Positions 33,235 through 43,105 of a DNA stretch of 64,000 bases are shown in pieces. This stretch comes from Halegenticoccus soli. Lineage in GTDB: Archaea; Halobacteriota; Halobacteria; Halobacteriales; Haloferacaceae. The stretch is from assembly GCF_002844195.1 (NCBI RefSeq), contig NZ_PEND01000001.1, positions 620,001 to 684,000 of the forward strand, written 5' to 3'. The position numbers and the translations under genes are program-made. A model generated the notes under the pieces. The model saw nothing but the letters and a program-made list of their open reading frames with translations. It was not told where the DNA came from and did no database searches. Position 1 is the first letter of the stretch; each line of letters opens with the position of its first letter.

Positions 33235-34735
33235 CCTGGCCGTCCAGCTCGGCGTCCTCGGCGCGTATCTCGTCGTCGCGCTCGCCGTCGGGCTGGTCGC
33301 CTACCGCGTCACGAGCCGCGACGCCGAGGACTACTACCTCGCGGGGCGCTCGCTCGGAACCGTCGTGCTCCTCTTTACGACCTTCGCCACGCTGCTGTCG
33401 GCGTTCACGTTCTTCGGGGGGCCGGATCTCGCGTACCGCGCGGGCCCCGAGTGGATCCTGGTCATGGGCGTCATGGACGGGATCCTCTTCGCGCTCCTCT
33501 GGTACGTCATCGGGTACAAGCAGTGGCTCGTGGGTCGGACGCACGGCTACGTGACGCTCGGCGAGATGCTCGGCGACCGCTTCGGGTCGCCGACGCTCCG
33601 CGGGTTCGTCGCGGCGGTCAGCCTCTTCTGGCTGCTCCCGTACGTGATGCTCCAGCAGATGGGCGCGGGCGAGGCGCTCGTCGGCCTGACCGACGGACTC
33701 GTCCCCTACTGGGCGGGCGCGGCGCTCATCACCGCGTTCATGATCGCCTACGTCGCGCTCTCGGGGATGCGCGGCGTCGCCTGGACCGACACGCTCCAGG
33801 GGCTGTTCATGCTCGGCGTCACCTGGGCGGCGGTCGGCTGGGTGCTCGCGGCGGTCGGCGGGCCCGCGGCGGCGACCGCCGGGCTGGCCGAGTCGAAGCC
33901 GGAGTTCCTCGCGCTCGGCGGCGGCGTGTACACCCCGCAGTTCATACTCTCGCAGGCCGTCGTCATCGCCTTCGGCGTGACGATGTTCCCGCAGATCAAC
34001 CAGCGCTTTTTCGTCGCGAAGTCCGCCCGCGTCCTGAAGCGGTCGTTCGCCCTCTGGCCGGTGCTCGTGGTCCTCCTGTTCGTGCCGGCGTTCATGCTCG
34101 GCGCGTGGGCCGCGGGCCTCGGCGTCGCGGTGCCGGAGGGCGCGAACGTCCTCCCCGTCCTGCTCAACGAGTACACGCCCGCGTGGTTCGCGGCGCTCGT
34201 CGTCGCCGGCGCGATGGCGGCGATGATGTCCTCGTCGGACTCGATGCTCCTGTCCGGCTCGTCGTACTTCACGCGCGACCTCTACCGGCCGTTTCTCGCG
34301 TCCGACGCCGGCGAGCGTCGGGAGACGTGGGTCGCGCGGGTCGGCGTCGCGCTGTTCGCCGTCCTCGCGTTCGTCGCGAGCCTCTTCCGCCCCGGCACGC
34401 TGGTCGAGGTCGGCGCCACGGCGTTCGGCGGCTACGCGCAGCTGGCGCTGCCGGTGCTCGTCTCGCTGTACTGGTCGGGCACGACGCGGAGCGGGATGTA
34501 CGCCGGACTCGTCGGGAGCCAGGCGTTCTACCTCCTCTCGGTGTTCGTCCCGGCGACGACGGTCGGGGCGTTCGGCGGCGAGGCGATCCTGTTCGCGCGC
34601 TCGTACCTCGGCTGGGACGTCGCCCTCTTCGGCATGCTCCTCGGCCTCGCGCTCACCGTCGGCGTCTCCGCGCTCACCGCCCCCGCCGCCGAGGAGGAGG
34701 CGAGTCGGTTCACCGAGGGGCTGAGCGCCGACTGA
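33227..34735 (+). CDS. Sodium:solute symporter (SSS family, PanF/MctP-like)
   Basis: The 502-residue transporter has 13 predicted helices and uses the sodium gradient to import an organic solute. The SSS landmarks are DAEDYYLAGRSLGTVVLLFTTFATLLSAFTFFGG near the start, YIALSGMRGVAWTDTLQG-like (AYVALSGMRGVAWTDTLQGLFML) and, after helix 8, GAMAAMMSSSDSMLLSGSSYFTRDLYRPFL, which contains the conserved sodium site Ser residues. The substrate class (monocarboxylate, pantothenate or sugar) is undetermined. It is co-transcribed with the DUF3311 gene, and its frame starts inside that gene's last codons. Confidence 0.88.
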   Translation: MADLAVQLGVLGAYLVVALAVGLVAYRVTSRDAEDYYLAGRSLGTVVLLFTTFATLLSAFTFFGGPDLAYRAGPEWILVMGVMDGILFALLWYVIGYKQWLVGRTHGYVTLGEMLGDRFGSPTLRGFVAAVSLFWLLPYVMLQQMGAGEALVGLTDGLVPYWAGAALITAFMIAYVALSGMRGVAWTDTLQGLFMLGVTWAAVGWVLAAVGGPAAATAGLAESKPEFLALGGGVYTPQFILSQAVVIAFGVTMFPQINQRFFVAKSARVLKRSFALWPVLVVLLFVPAFMLGAWAAGLGVAVPEGANVLPVLLNEYTPAWFAALVVAGAMAAMMSSSDSMLLSGSSYFTRDLYRPFLASDAGERRETWVARVGVALFAVLAFVASLFRPGTLVEVGATAFGGYAQLALPVLVSLYWSGTTRSGMYAGLVGSQAFYLLSVFVPATTVGAFGGEAILFARSYLGWDVALFGMLLGLALTVGVSALTAPAAEEEASRFTEGLSAD

Positions 34736-34928
34736 GCCTCGATCGCTCGCGGTCGGACCCCGTCGCTTCGCTCGTCGATCGGGTGCCGTTCGCCACTCCC
34801 CGTCGGTCCGCTCTCATCCGTCACTTCGCGGCGATTCGCCCCGCGTTCGACTGTCAACCTACGATCGTCCACGAAACGATCGGCTCGGGGCGCGATTGTC
34901 GGGTATCATCGTCGTATTCGAAACGTAG

Positions 34929-35786
34929 ATGGGCTCTCGGCCCTCCTCCGTCGACATGAACGAGACGGGCCTGGACGCGCTGCTCGACCAACCGACTCTC
35001 GGGGAACGCGTCGACGCGGGGTCGCTGCCCGAGTGGGTCGTCGCCCACTACGAGTCGTTCCGCGCGTCGATGCTCGGCGACCGCGACGGCGCGCCGTTCC
35101 CCTGTTACTTCGGGATCGAAGCCGAACGGCGGGGCGGCCTCCTCTACACCGCCTGCCGGTCGACGACGCACAAGGACGCCCTCCTGGCGCTCCGGGACGC
35201 GCTCTCGGAGTACCTGGACGTCTACCGCGACCACGCCGACCGCGCGCCGCTCGTCGTCTTCTTCGCGCCGCCGACGCGGGGGCTGTCGGAGGCCGAGTAC
35301 CACGAGCGGCTCTGGAACGTCCTCCAGTTCCTCCACGTCCACGACCCCGAGCCGTGGCCCGAGGCGATTCCCACCGACCCCGACGACTCCCGCTGGGAGT
35401 TCTGCTTCGGCGGCGAGCCGATGTTCCCGACCTGCCGCGCCCCGTTTTACGACCGGCGGACGAGCCGGTACTGCCCCGTCGGTCTGGAGATCACCTTCCA
35501 GCCGCGGACGGTGTTTGAGGGCATCACGGCCGACACGGCGGCGGGGCGGCGAGCCCGCGAGGTAATCCAGGAACGGCTCGAAGACTACGACGGCGTCTGC
35601 CCGCACGCCGACCTCGGCGACTGGGGGGTCGAGGGCGACCGCGAGTGGCCGCAGTACCTCTTATCGTCCGACCCCGAGCAGGCCCCGGACGAGTGTCCGA
35701 TGCGCGTCTCGCGCGACCACCCGAAGGTCGGCCCGGAGCTGCTGGCCCCCCGATCGCGCCGGACCGCGCGGGCGGAGGCCGACTGA
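34929..35786 (+). CDS. YqcI/YcgG-family protein
   Basis: The 285-residue cytosolic protein carries the family's typical stretches [13 protein letters not shown], the aromatic/His segment [13 protein letters not shown] and [26 protein letters not shown], with several conserved Cys and His that may bind iron or heme. The function of the family is not firmly known. The following gene, an isochorismatase-like hydrolase, starts one base after this stop, so the two form an operon. Met10 (34956) is an alternative start; 34929 is preferred because a TATA-like sequence (GGTATCATC, 34900s) lies at the leaderless distance. Confidence 0.75.
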   Translation: MGSRPSSVDMNETGLDALLDQPTLGERVDAGSLPEWVVAHYESFRASMLGDRDGAPFPCYFGIEAERRGGLLYTACRSTTHKDALLALRDALSEYLDVYRDHADRAPLVVFFAPPTRGLSEAEYHERLWNVLQFLHVHDPEPWPEAIPTDPDDSRWEFCFGGEPMFPTCRAPFYDRRTSRYCPVGLEITFQPRTVFEGITADTAAGRRAREVIQERLEDYDGVCPHADLGDWGVEGDREWPQYLLSSDPEQAPDECPMRVSRDHPKVGPELLAPRSRRTARAEAD

Positions 35787-35787
35787 G

Positions 35788-36357
35788 ATGTCCGCGCTCT
35801 CGCTCCCCGACGACGCCGTCCTCCTGCTCGTCGACTTCCAGCGCGGCTTCGACGAGCCGATCTGGGGCGACCGGAACAACCCCGACGCCGAGGCGCGGGC
35901 CGCGGACCTCCTTTCGGCCTGGCGCGAGGCGGACCGTCCCGTCGTCCACGTCCGGCACGACTCCCGGGAGTCCGACTCGCCCCTCCGGAGCGATCGGCCG
36001 GGGTTCGCGTTCAAGCCCGAGACGGCCCCCGAGGGGGACGAGCGGGCCTTCGAAAAGCGGGTCAACAGCTGCTTCATCGGCACCGGGCTCGAAGGGTGGC
36101 TCCGGGACCGCGGGTACGACGCGCTCGTGATCGCCGGCCTGACGACGGACCACTGCGTCTCGACGACGACGCGGATGGCGGAGAACCTCGGCTTCCGCGC
36201 CGCCGTCGTGAGCGACGCGACGGCGACGTTCGACCGCGAGGGCCCGGACGGCGAGCGCTACACCGCCGAGGAGACGCACCGGACGGCGCTCGCGCACCTC
36301 CGCGGCGAGTTCGCCGCCGTGGTCGACGCCGACGGGGCGCTCTCGGCGTTCGAGTGA
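35788..36357 (+). CDS. Isochorismatase-family cysteine hydrolase
   Basis: Cytosolic 189-residue hydrolase with the catalytic triad of the family: Asp16 in [10 protein letters not shown], Lys90 in FEKRVNSCF and Cys123 in [13 protein letters not shown], with a cis-peptide loop before Cys. Known members cleave nicotinamide, biuret, isochorismate and similar molecules, so I cannot select a substrate. A second cysteine, Cys95, lies next to the Lys. It is co-transcribed with the YqcI-like gene. Confidence 0.88.
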   Translation: MSALSLPDDAVLLLVDFQRGFDEPIWGDRNNPDAEARAADLLSAWREADRPVVHVRHDSRESDSPLRSDRPGFAFKPETAPEGDERAFEKRVNSCFIGTGLEGWLRDRGYDALVIAGLTTDHCVSTTTRMAENLGFRAAVVSDATATFDREGPDGERYTAEETHRTALAHLRGEFAAVVDADGALSAFE

Positions 36358-36402
36358 GGAGGAGCGACCGGGTGGGCTATTTCCGACTTCGGCCGTCGGA
36401 AC

Positions 36403-36409
36403 GCTTATC
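36403..36409 (+). promoter_or_regulatory. TATA-like box for the small membrane protein
   Basis: GCTTATC about 27 nt before ATG 36433; the gene should be leaderless. The box is close to the isochorismatase stop, so the small gene probably has its own promoter. Confidence 0.5.
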
Positions 36410-36432
36410 ACACGTGTAGAAATACTGACATT

Positions 36433-36564
36433 ATGCTTCCGCTCCAGTTCGGTTCCGTCCCCGTCGGCCCCGAGATTCTCGTCATCCTCCTCGTCGCGCT
36501 CCTGATCGGAATTCCGCTGCTCTACGTCGGCAGCCAGTTCGTCGCGGGCCTGAAGGGGAACTGA
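36433..36564 (+). CDS. Small single-pass membrane protein with an apparent out-of-frame acidic tail
   Basis: The 43-residue product reads MLPLQFGSVPVGPEILVILL and continues in one strong helix (VALLIGIPLLYVGSQFV), then stops directly after GLKGN. In the -1 frame, starting in the GGGG run at about 36555, the DNA continues without a stop as ELTGKVDGKLTEGIEGEP and ends DPIE at 36644. That tail has the acidic, Gly-containing style of haloarchaeal coding sequence, so the full protein may be about 71 residues and either frameshifted by one missing G or made by slippage. The function is unknown. Confidence 0.6.
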   Translation: MLPLQFGSVPVGPEILVILLVALLIGIPLLYVGSQFVAGLKGN

Positions 36565-36717
36565 CCGGGAAAGTCGACGGGAAGCTGACCGAGGGGATCG
36601 AAGGGGAGCCGGTCGAAACGGTCGAGTGGGATCCCATCGAGTAGGACCCGATTGCGACCGGACGGCTCACCCGCGCCCATCGCAGAACCTAACACGTGAA
36701 CTGTCCAATCCCCCCGC

Positions 36718-37674
36718 ATGCAGACGCACGTCGTCCCGGTGGGGTTCGACTACGATCGGCTCATCGCCCCGCTCATCCGCGATCAGCGCGACGTGGACCG
36801 GGTGATCCTCCTCGAAGGCGCGGTCGGCAGCGAGGCCAACGTCGAGTACTCCCGCCGGCTCTCCCGCAAGCTCGAACAGGACTTCAGGAACCTCCTCGGC
36901 GCGGAGACCGAGCGGGTCGTCGTCGACGACGTGTACGACTACGACGCCGCGTTCGAGCAGGCGTACGAGCTGATCAACGCGGAGCTCGACGGCGAACCGG
37001 GCGGGGACGAGCCGTCGCGGTCGGGCGCGGAAGCGGACTCGTCGGCTGATCGGGAGGTCTGGGTGAACGTGAGCGCGATGCCCCGGCCGGTCAGCTTCGC
37101 GTTCGCCACCGCCGCCCACTCGATCATGGTCGAGCGGCAGGCCGACCGCGACCGCATCCACACCTACTACACCGCGCCGGAGAAGTACCTCGAAACCGAA
37201 CTCGCGGAGGAGCTGCGGGCCGGCAAGGAGCTCCTCGAGGACGTCCGGCGCGGCGAGGTGGACTCCGACCGCATCGACGAGCGGCTCGACAGCGTCGCCG
37301 ACCTCCTCGCGGAGTTCGACGAGCGCGGGACGACGATCGGCGCGAAGCGCATCGGGGAGACCCACGTCGTCGAGCTCCCGGTCGCCTCCTTCTCGAACGT
37401 CAAACCCTTCGAGGAGGTCATCCTCTACAAGCTCGGCGAGGCGGGCGAGTTCGAGAGCGTGAGCGAGCTCGCCGAGGCGCTCGCCCGCGATCTGAACGAG
37501 GAGTACACGGACAGCTTCCGCTCGAAGGTCATCTACAACGTCGACCGGCTCGGTCCGGGCGGCAAGGGGTACATCGAGCGGGAGGAGCGGGGCAAGTCCC
37601 ACCGGACGCGCCTGTCGCGCATCGGCGAGCTGTGGGTCCGAGCGCACGCGGATCGGTCCGGTCGATCGGACTGA
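36718..37674 (+). CDS. HFX_2341-type regulator (CARF-like N domain plus winged helix)
   Basis: The 318-residue protein starts with a Rossmann-like domain (about 1-165; MQTHVVPVGFDYDRLIAPLI, VILLEGAVGSEANVEYS, VWVNVSAMPRPVSFAFATAAH), close to CARF-type ligand domains, and ends with a winged-helix region (about 235-305; FEEVILYKLGEAGEFESVSELAEAL, YIEREERGKSHRTRLSRIGEL). A helical middle joins them. This is the layout of the haloarchaeal DUF6293/HFX_2341 regulators. Its ligand and targets are unknown. It stands alone, not next to CRISPR genes. Confidence 0.7.
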   Translation: MQTHVVPVGFDYDRLIAPLIRDQRDVDRVILLEGAVGSEANVEYSRRLSRKLEQDFRNLLGAETERVVVDDVYDYDAAFEQAYELINAELDGEPGGDEPSRSGAEADSSADREVWVNVSAMPRPVSFAFATAAHSIMVERQADRDRIHTYYTAPEKYLETELAEELRAGKELLEDVRRGEVDSDRIDERLDSVADLLAEFDERGTTIGAKRIGETHVVELPVASFSNVKPFEEVILYKLGEAGEFESVSELAEALARDLNEEYTDSFRSKVIYNVDRLGPGGKGYIEREERGKSHRTRLSRIGELWVRAHADRSGRSD

Positions 37675-37687
37675 GGCCCGCCGCGGC

Positions 37688-38734
37688 TCAGAACGCCAGT
37701 CCCCGCGGCTCCGCCGGCGGGGAGAGCGGGCTCCCCGGAAGGTTTTCGGCCACCTCGGGATCGTTGTACGCGCCCGGCGCGACGTCGTTCGGGCCGTCGG
37801 GGTAGAAAAGCGACGCGAGCGCCTGGACGTGCGAGCGGCCGACGTCGAGTTCGAACTGCCCCCCGCCGTACAGCCGGACGCCGCGCTCCTCGCAGTACTC
37901 CAGCGTCTCGAACAGCGACTCGACGGACCCGAACCGCGAGGGCTTGACGTTCAGCCACCGCGGCTCGAAGGGGAGTTCCTCGACGCTCTCGACGCCGGTG
38001 ATCGGCGCGTCCCACGAGACGTGGTCCTCGCGGCCGGCGACGATCGGCTCGGTCTCGTCCGTCAGCGCCGGATCCTCGACGACGGCGTCCGGGAAGCCCT
38101 CGAACACCACGTCGTACAGCTCCGGGTCCGGGTCCTGGTCGACCTCGGTTCCGCGGTACTGCCCCTTCAGGTCGAGAATCCTGACCGCGCCGGTCGCCGC
38201 GAGATCCGCGACGATCCCGTCGGTCCAGTCCGAGGTCGGATCGAGCTTGAATTCGAGGTCCGGATTCCCGTCGAGAAGAGCGTCCACCCGGTCGGTCGAC
38301 GGCGGTTCGCCGAGCCGCGTGCTCACGACGAACCGGACCGGATCGTAGTCGCGGCCGACCGCCTCGCCGAGGGTCGCGTCGGCCTGCCGGAGCGCGAGGT
38401 CGAGCGCGGCGCTTTCGAGCGCCCAGCGCCGGTAGTGCCGCGAGGACTCCCGCTCAGGGGGCTTCGTCGGGAAGAGGTCGAGCCCGTCCAGCCGCTCGGA
38501 GAACGAGGCGACGGTGTACTCGCCGGCCAGGTCGAACGGCGGCACGCCCGCGAGGGCGTCGTGGTCCTCGGCGTCGTAGGTCACGTCCTCGCCGCGGCCC
38601 GTCTCCCCGGCGCCGGAGAGCGCGAAGACGGTCGTCGCGCGCCGGAATCCGCTCGACACGTCGCGGGCGTGCCGGGTCCGGTCTTCGTCCTCGATGCGGA
38701 GCGGGAGGTCGGCGACGCGCTCGTAGAGTGTCAC
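37688..38734 (-). CDS. Enolase-superfamily-like protein, divergent
   Basis: The 348-residue protein aligns in outline with the mandelate racemase/MenC group: an N-terminal capping domain (about 1-125; ERVADLPLRIEDEDR) and a barrel with LEFKLDPTSDWTDGIVADLA, VRILDLKGQYRG, VFEGFPDAVVEDPALTDE, and HVSWDAPITGV. The Lys-x-Asp at FKLD and Asp-x-Lys at LDLKG sit near the usual acid/base positions, but the metal-binding Asp-Glu-Glu ladder is not obvious. It could be an o-succinylbenzoate synthase relative or a non-enzymatic member. The start ATG 38734 is the only one near the first strand. Confidence 0.6.
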   Translation of the reverse strand: MTLYERVADLPLRIEDEDRTRHARDVSSGFRRATTVFALSGAGETGRGEDVTYDAEDHDALAGVPPFDLAGEYTVASFSERLDGLDLFPTKPPERESSRHYRRWALESAALDLALRQADATLGEAVGRDYDPVRFVVSTRLGEPPSTDRVDALLDGNPDLEFKLDPTSDWTDGIVADLAATGAVRILDLKGQYRGTEVDQDPDPELYDVVFEGFPDAVVEDPALTDETEPIVAGREDHVSWDAPITGVESVEELPFEPRWLNVKPSRFGSVESLFETLEYCEERGVRLYGGGQFELDVGRSHVQALASLFYPDGPNDVAPGAYNDPEVAENLPGSPLSPPAEPRGLAF

Positions 38735-38845
38735 GGGTCGCGGTATCGCTCGGCGGAGCCAAGGGTCTACCGGTGGCGCGTCCCGTCGCGGGCGACCGTC
38801 GACTTCGTCAGGGTCGTCCAGTGTCGGCCGCCGCCACCGACCCCG

Positions 38846-39577
38846 TCACGATCGTCGAGCCCCGGCCGTCGCCCCGGCTTCGAGCTTCTTCGCGCGGGTC
38901 GAAAGCGCGAGGAACGTCGCCGAGAGCGTCAGCGCGACCGCCCCCGCGGCGGCGAGCTGGAGCGCCGTCGTGCCGCCGACGGCGGCCCCGTCCGAAAGCG
39001 GGAGGTACGTGTGGTGGGGGTCGCCGACGATCGGGACGAAGTAGTCGACGAGGTCGTTGAACCCGTACCAGAGGGCGGCGACGAACACCGCGCCGACGGG
39101 GAAGTCACTGTACCGGTGGATGAGGAACGCCTCGACCGCCATCGCCAGGTGACTCAGGTAGAGGAAGGCGTACATCGGCGCCCACGTGGTCTCGAGGAAC
39201 GCGCCCGCGAAGACGGTGAGGACGTAGGGGGTCCACAGCCCGAGCTTCCAGCAGCCGAAGAACGCCAGCGCGTTCACGTACTCGTTGTTCCGGCCGAGCT
39301 TCCACAGCGCGAGCGAGAGCGCGATGAAGAGCGTCGCGACGGGGCTGTCGGGGACGAACGGCCACATGATCGCGGGGGTGTCCGCGAACTGGAACCGGTA
39401 GTACCAGAAGCCGAACGCCGTCCCCGCGAGGTTGATCGCGACGACCAGCCACGCGATGCGGAGCCCGAAGTTCTCCAGCCGGCGCGGCAGCGGCGCGAGC
39501 CACCGCGGCAGCGAGTCCCGCTCGGGGAGTCCGTCGCCGGAGACGAGCCCGCGGAGGCTGACGCGAGAGACGGCCAT
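38846..39577 (-). CDS. DUF1405 integral membrane protein
   Basis: The 243-residue protein has six to seven hydrophobic segments. DUF1405-like stretches include GTAFGFWYYRFQF, WPFVPDSPVATLFIALSLALW, NALAFFGCWKLGLWTPYVLTVF and LYLSHLAMAVEAFLIHRY. Its function is unknown. Conserved Trp, Tyr and His residues at the membrane border suggest lipid or cofactor contact. ATG 39577 is chosen; the nine residues before it in the open frame are Arg-rich. An acidic end is absent, so the last helix is followed by a short basic tail (TRAKKLEAGATAGARRS). Confidence 0.75.
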   Translation of the reverse strand: MAVSRVSLRGLVSGDGLPERDSLPRWLAPLPRRLENFGLRIAWLVVAINLAGTAFGFWYYRFQFADTPAIMWPFVPDSPVATLFIALSLALWKLGRNNEYVNALAFFGCWKLGLWTPYVLTVFAGAFLETTWAPMYAFLYLSHLAMAVEAFLIHRYSDFPVGAVFVAALWYGFNDLVDYFVPIVGDPHHTYLPLSDGAAVGGTTALQLAAAGAVALTLSATFLALSTRAKKLEAGATAGARRS

Positions 39578-39732
39578 GCGCCACGGGATGCGTCGCTGAA
39601 CCAAAGCGGTGGCGGTCCGTCAACGGCCGCGGGCGGCCGACTCCGCCGCCGGAGCCGGTTATCGGCCGCGCTCCGGCCCCGGATCCGAACCGGCGAACAC
39701 GTTTACGTTCTTCGCCGACGCAACGTATCTAC

Positions 39733-39897
39733 ATGGCATCATCCATGGCGGAGTACATGGACGAAGTGGGTCCCGGCCTCGTCATCCTCGTCGGGCTGAT
39801 CCTGATCGCGATCCCGGAACCGGCGACCTCGACGCTCGGCGCCGGGCTCGTCCTCTTCGGCCTCGCGTACCTGTTCTACGAGTGGCAACGCCCGTAG
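39733..39897 (+). CDS. Small two-segment membrane protein
   Basis: This 54-residue frame has an amphipathic start (MASSMAEYMDEVG) and two hydrophobic stretches (GLVILVGLILIAI and TLGAGLVLFGLAYLFYEW) joined by PEPATS. It ends QRP. A TATA-like GTTTACG (39701-39707) lies 27-30 nt before the ATG, so it seems to be a real leaderless gene. The family is unknown to me. An alternative start, Met5 (39745), would shorten the first segment. Confidence 0.65.
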   Translation: MASSMAEYMDEVGPGLVILVGLILIAIPEPATSTLGAGLVLFGLAYLFYEWQRP

Positions 39898-39917
39898 GAG
39901 GCACGTTTCCTCTGTCG

Positions 39918-40107
39918 CTCGCGGGCTCGCTTCCTCGGAAAATCTGGATCAAAAAGACGCTCAGTCCCGGCCGCGCTTCGCACCCGGGTTCGTCACCACA
40001 CCCTTCCACCTTTTTTGCCTCGGGTCCGCTTCGCGCACCGCTCGGCAAAAAATCTGGACCAAAAACTTAGTCTTGCCTCCGCTTCGCACCCGGATTCGTC
40101 ACCGCCC
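39918..40107. repeat. Partial duplication of the ilvD 3' end
   Basis: Two imperfect copies, about 39918-40002 and 40019-40107, share the order CTCGG, A-rich AATCTGGA(T/C)CAAAAA, AGTC and GCTTCGCACCCGG(G/A)TTCGTCACC. The inner copy holds the true end of ilv[11 protein letters not shown] then stop; the outer copy reads TNPGAKRGRD then stop on the same strand but belongs to no open gene. Each copy also carries a T-run that would act as a terminator on the minus strand, and TTTTTTGCC/GGCAAAAAA (40011-40019 with 40044-40052) can form a hairpin. Confidence 0.7.
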
Positions 40108-41839
40108 CGTTGGCGGCCGAGCCGAACGCCTCGCCGTACTTGGCCAGCACGCCCGTCGTGTAGTTCGGCTCGCGCGGCTCCCACGCGTCCCGCCGCGCGT
40201 CCAGTTCCTCGTCGGACAGGTCGACTTCGAGCGTCCGGTTCGGGATGTCGACGGTGACCTCGTCGCCGTCCTCCAGCAGGGCGATGGGGCCGCCGTCGGC
40301 CGCCTCCGGGGCGACGTGGCCGATCATCGGTCCCCGGGTCGCGCCCGAGAAGCGCCCGTCCGTGATGAGCGCCACGTCGTCCTCGTGGCCCTGGCCGACG
40401 ACGGCCGCGGTGACGCCGAGCATCTCGCGCATGCCGGGGCCGCCGCGCGGCCCCTCGTTGCGGATCGCGATCACGTCCCCGGAGGAGACGCGGCCCTCCT
40501 GGACCCACTTCATCGCCGTCTCCTCGTTCTCGAAGACCCGGGCGGGGCCGGTGTGGCGGAGCTGATCGTCCTCGCCCGTCACCTTCAGCACCGCGCCGTC
40601 GGGCGCGAGATTCCCCTTGAGGATCTTGATCGCCCCCTCCTCGTGGAACGGGTCGTCGACGGGCCGGAGGAAATCCACGTCGATCTCGTCGTCGTCGGGG
40701 AGGTCGAGCGTCGAGAGCTCCTCGGCGATGGTCCGGCCGGTGACGGTCATCGCGTCGCCGTGGAAGAGGTCGGCGTCAAGCAGCCGGCGGATCACGACCG
40801 GGACGCCGCCGACCTCGTGGAGGTCGGACATGACGCGCGTTCCGCCGGGCTGGAGGTTCGCGATCTTCGGGGTCCGGCGGGAGATCTCGTCGAACTCGTC
40901 GATGTCGAGGTCGATCCCCGCTTCGGCCGCCAGCGCGAGCAGGTGGAGGACCGCGTTGGTCGACCCGCCGACGGCGACCTGGAGCGCGATGGCGTTCTCG
41001 AAGGACTTCTTCGAGAGCACGTCGGAGGGTTTGCGGTCGCGCTCGACGCAGTCGAGAACCGCCTCGCCGGCCCGGCGGGCGACCTCGTAGCGCTCTTCGG
41101 ACTCGGCGGGCGCGCTCGCGCTCCCGAGGGGCGCCATGCCGATCGCCTCGCTGATCGAGGCCATCGTGTTGGCGGTGAACATCCCGCCGCAGGAGCCCGC
41201 ACCCGGGCAGGCGTGCCGTTCGAGGTCGTCCAGCTCCTCCGCGCTCATGTCGCCCGAGGCGTACGCGCCGACGCCCTCGAACACGTTCTGGACGGTCACC
41301 TCGCGGCCCTCGTGCTCGCCGGGGAGGATCGACCCGCCGTAGAGGAACACGGTCGGCAGGTCCGTCCGGACGGCGGCCATCATCATCCCGGGGAGGTTCT
41401 TGTCGCACCCGGCGACGGTGACGAGCGCGTCCATCCGCTCGCCGAACGCGACGAGTTCGACGCTGTCCGCTATCACCTCCCGGGAGATGAGCGACGCCTT
41501 CATCCCCTCGGTGCCCATCGAGATGGCGTCCGAGATGGTGATCGTGCCGAACTCGATGGGCATGCCGCCGGCCCCGTCGACGCCTTCGATCGCGGCCGCC
41601 GCGACGTCGTCGAGGTGGACGTTACAGGGAGTGATGTCCGCGGCGGGGTTGGCGACGCCGACCATCGGCGACGAGAGGTCCTCGTCGTCGAATCCCATCG
41701 CCCGGAACATCGAGCGGTGGGGGGCGCGCTCCGCGCCCTCCGTCACTTCGGTGCTCCGCAGTCGCGGGTCCTTCCGCCCGGCGAACGGTTCGTCTCCCCC
41801 GGATTCGGCCTCCTCGGGCCGGGGCTCCTGCTTGCTCAT
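40067..41839 (-). CDS. ilvD: Dihydroxy-acid dehydratase IlvD
   Basis: IlvD dehydrates 2,3-dihydroxy-isovalerate in valine, isoleucine, leucine and pantothenate synthesis. The 590-residue cytosolic enzyme carries the iron-sulfur cysteines: TPCNVHLDD (first Cys), [12 protein letters not shown] (second) and [23 protein letters not shown] (third), as well as [19 protein letters not shown] near the end. It begins with a short acidic segment ([18 protein letters not shown]). ATG 41839 lies 27 nt after a minus-strand TATA (ATTTATAAC, 41861-41870), which sets the start. The C-terminal codons are repeated downstream. Confidence 0.95.
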   Translation of the reverse strand: MSKQEPRPEEAESGGDEPFAGRKDPRLRSTEVTEGAERAPHRSMFRAMGFDDEDLSSPMVGVANPAADITPCNVHLDDVAAAAIEGVDGAGGMPIEFGTITISDAISMGTEGMKASLISREVIADSVELVAFGERMDALVTVAGCDKNLPGMMMAAVRTDLPTVFLYGGSILPGEHEGREVTVQNVFEGVGAYASGDMSAEELDDLERHACPGAGSCGGMFTANTMASISEAIGMAPLGSASAPAESEERYEVARRAGEAVLDCVERDRKPSDVLSKKSFENAIALQVAVGGSTNAVLHLLALAAEAGIDLDIDEFDEISRRTPKIANLQPGGTRVMSDLHEVGGVPVVIRRLLDADLFHGDAMTVTGRTIAEELSTLDLPDDDEIDVDFLRPVDDPFHEEGAIKILKGNLAPDGAVLKVTGEDDQLRHTGPARVFENEETAMKWVQEGRVSSGDVIAIRNEGPRGGPGMREMLGVTAAVVGQGHEDDVALITDGRFSGATRGPMIGHVAPEAADGGPIALLEDGDEVTVDIPNRTLEVDLSDEELDARRDAWEPREPNYTTGVLAKYGEAFGSAANGAVTNPGAKRRQD

Positions 41840-41860
41840 GTTCCCCCGTTGCCGCACACG

Positions 41861-41870
41861 GTTATAAATG
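41861..41870 (-). promoter_or_regulatory. TATA box for ilvD
   Basis: Reads CATTTATAAC on the minus strand, centred 27 nt before ATG 41839; a near-ideal archaeal TATA element for a leaderless transcript. Confidence 0.6.
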
Positions 41871-41935
41871 GTCGCGACCGGACAACGTCGACTGTCGAAC
41901 CGAACGTCCGACCTCCCTCCGTCTCCTCCGCGACG

Positions 41936-42646
<711 letters not shown>

Positions 42647-42787
42647 GATCCGCCGTTCGGTTCGGGGCACTAAAACGTCCCTCCCCGCGGACAGAACTGT
42701 CACCCGATCCCCCGGTCCCCCGTCCTCGTCATCACCCGCTGAGAACGACCGATACCCTATTTCTCCCCGCGCGTCAGCTAGTACGAT

Positions 42788-43033
42788 ATGAAATCCCTGT
42801 CGGCGGTCATCAGCCTCCTGGCCGGCGTCGCGTCCTCCGTCGGCGTCGGCGCCGCCCTCACCGCGCTCCTCGACCCGTACCTCTGGCCGTCTCTCCTCGT
42901 CGGGATCCCGGTGGGCGCCGTGACGGGGGCCGCGGTCGCGGTGGGGGTGTACATCGCCCTCGCGTCCAGAGACGCCGAAAAGCGTCGGGATCGGGTGACG
43001 GGCGCGGATTCCGCCGGTACTCGGAAGGCGTAG
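42788..43033 (+). CDS. Small membrane protein of unknown function
   Basis: The 81-residue product has two hydrophobic stretches, VISLLAGVASSVGVGAALTALL and SLLVGIPVGAVTGAAVAVGVYIAL, joined by DPYLWP, followed by a basic cytosolic tail (RDAEKRRDRVTGADS). I do not recognise the family. A TATA-like CTATTTCT lies about 27 nt upstream (42755-42762), which supports ATG 42788 and suggests an independent gene. Confidence 0.65.
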   Translation: MKSLSAVISLLAGVASSVGVGAALTALLDPYLWPSLLVGIPVGAVTGAAVAVGVYIALASRDAEKRRDRVTGADSAGTRKA

Positions 43034-43105
43034 TCGTCGGGCGGATTCCGGAAATCCCGACGGTCGGGGCATACAGTTTTGTCCGCGGGTGTGCGATGCA
43101 CGCGC

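Noticed and set aside
36718-37674. CARF-type regulator as a sign of a CRISPR or defence locus
   Set aside because: The neighbours are metabolic genes and the protein fits the widespread HFX_2341-type regulators that are not tied to CRISPR.
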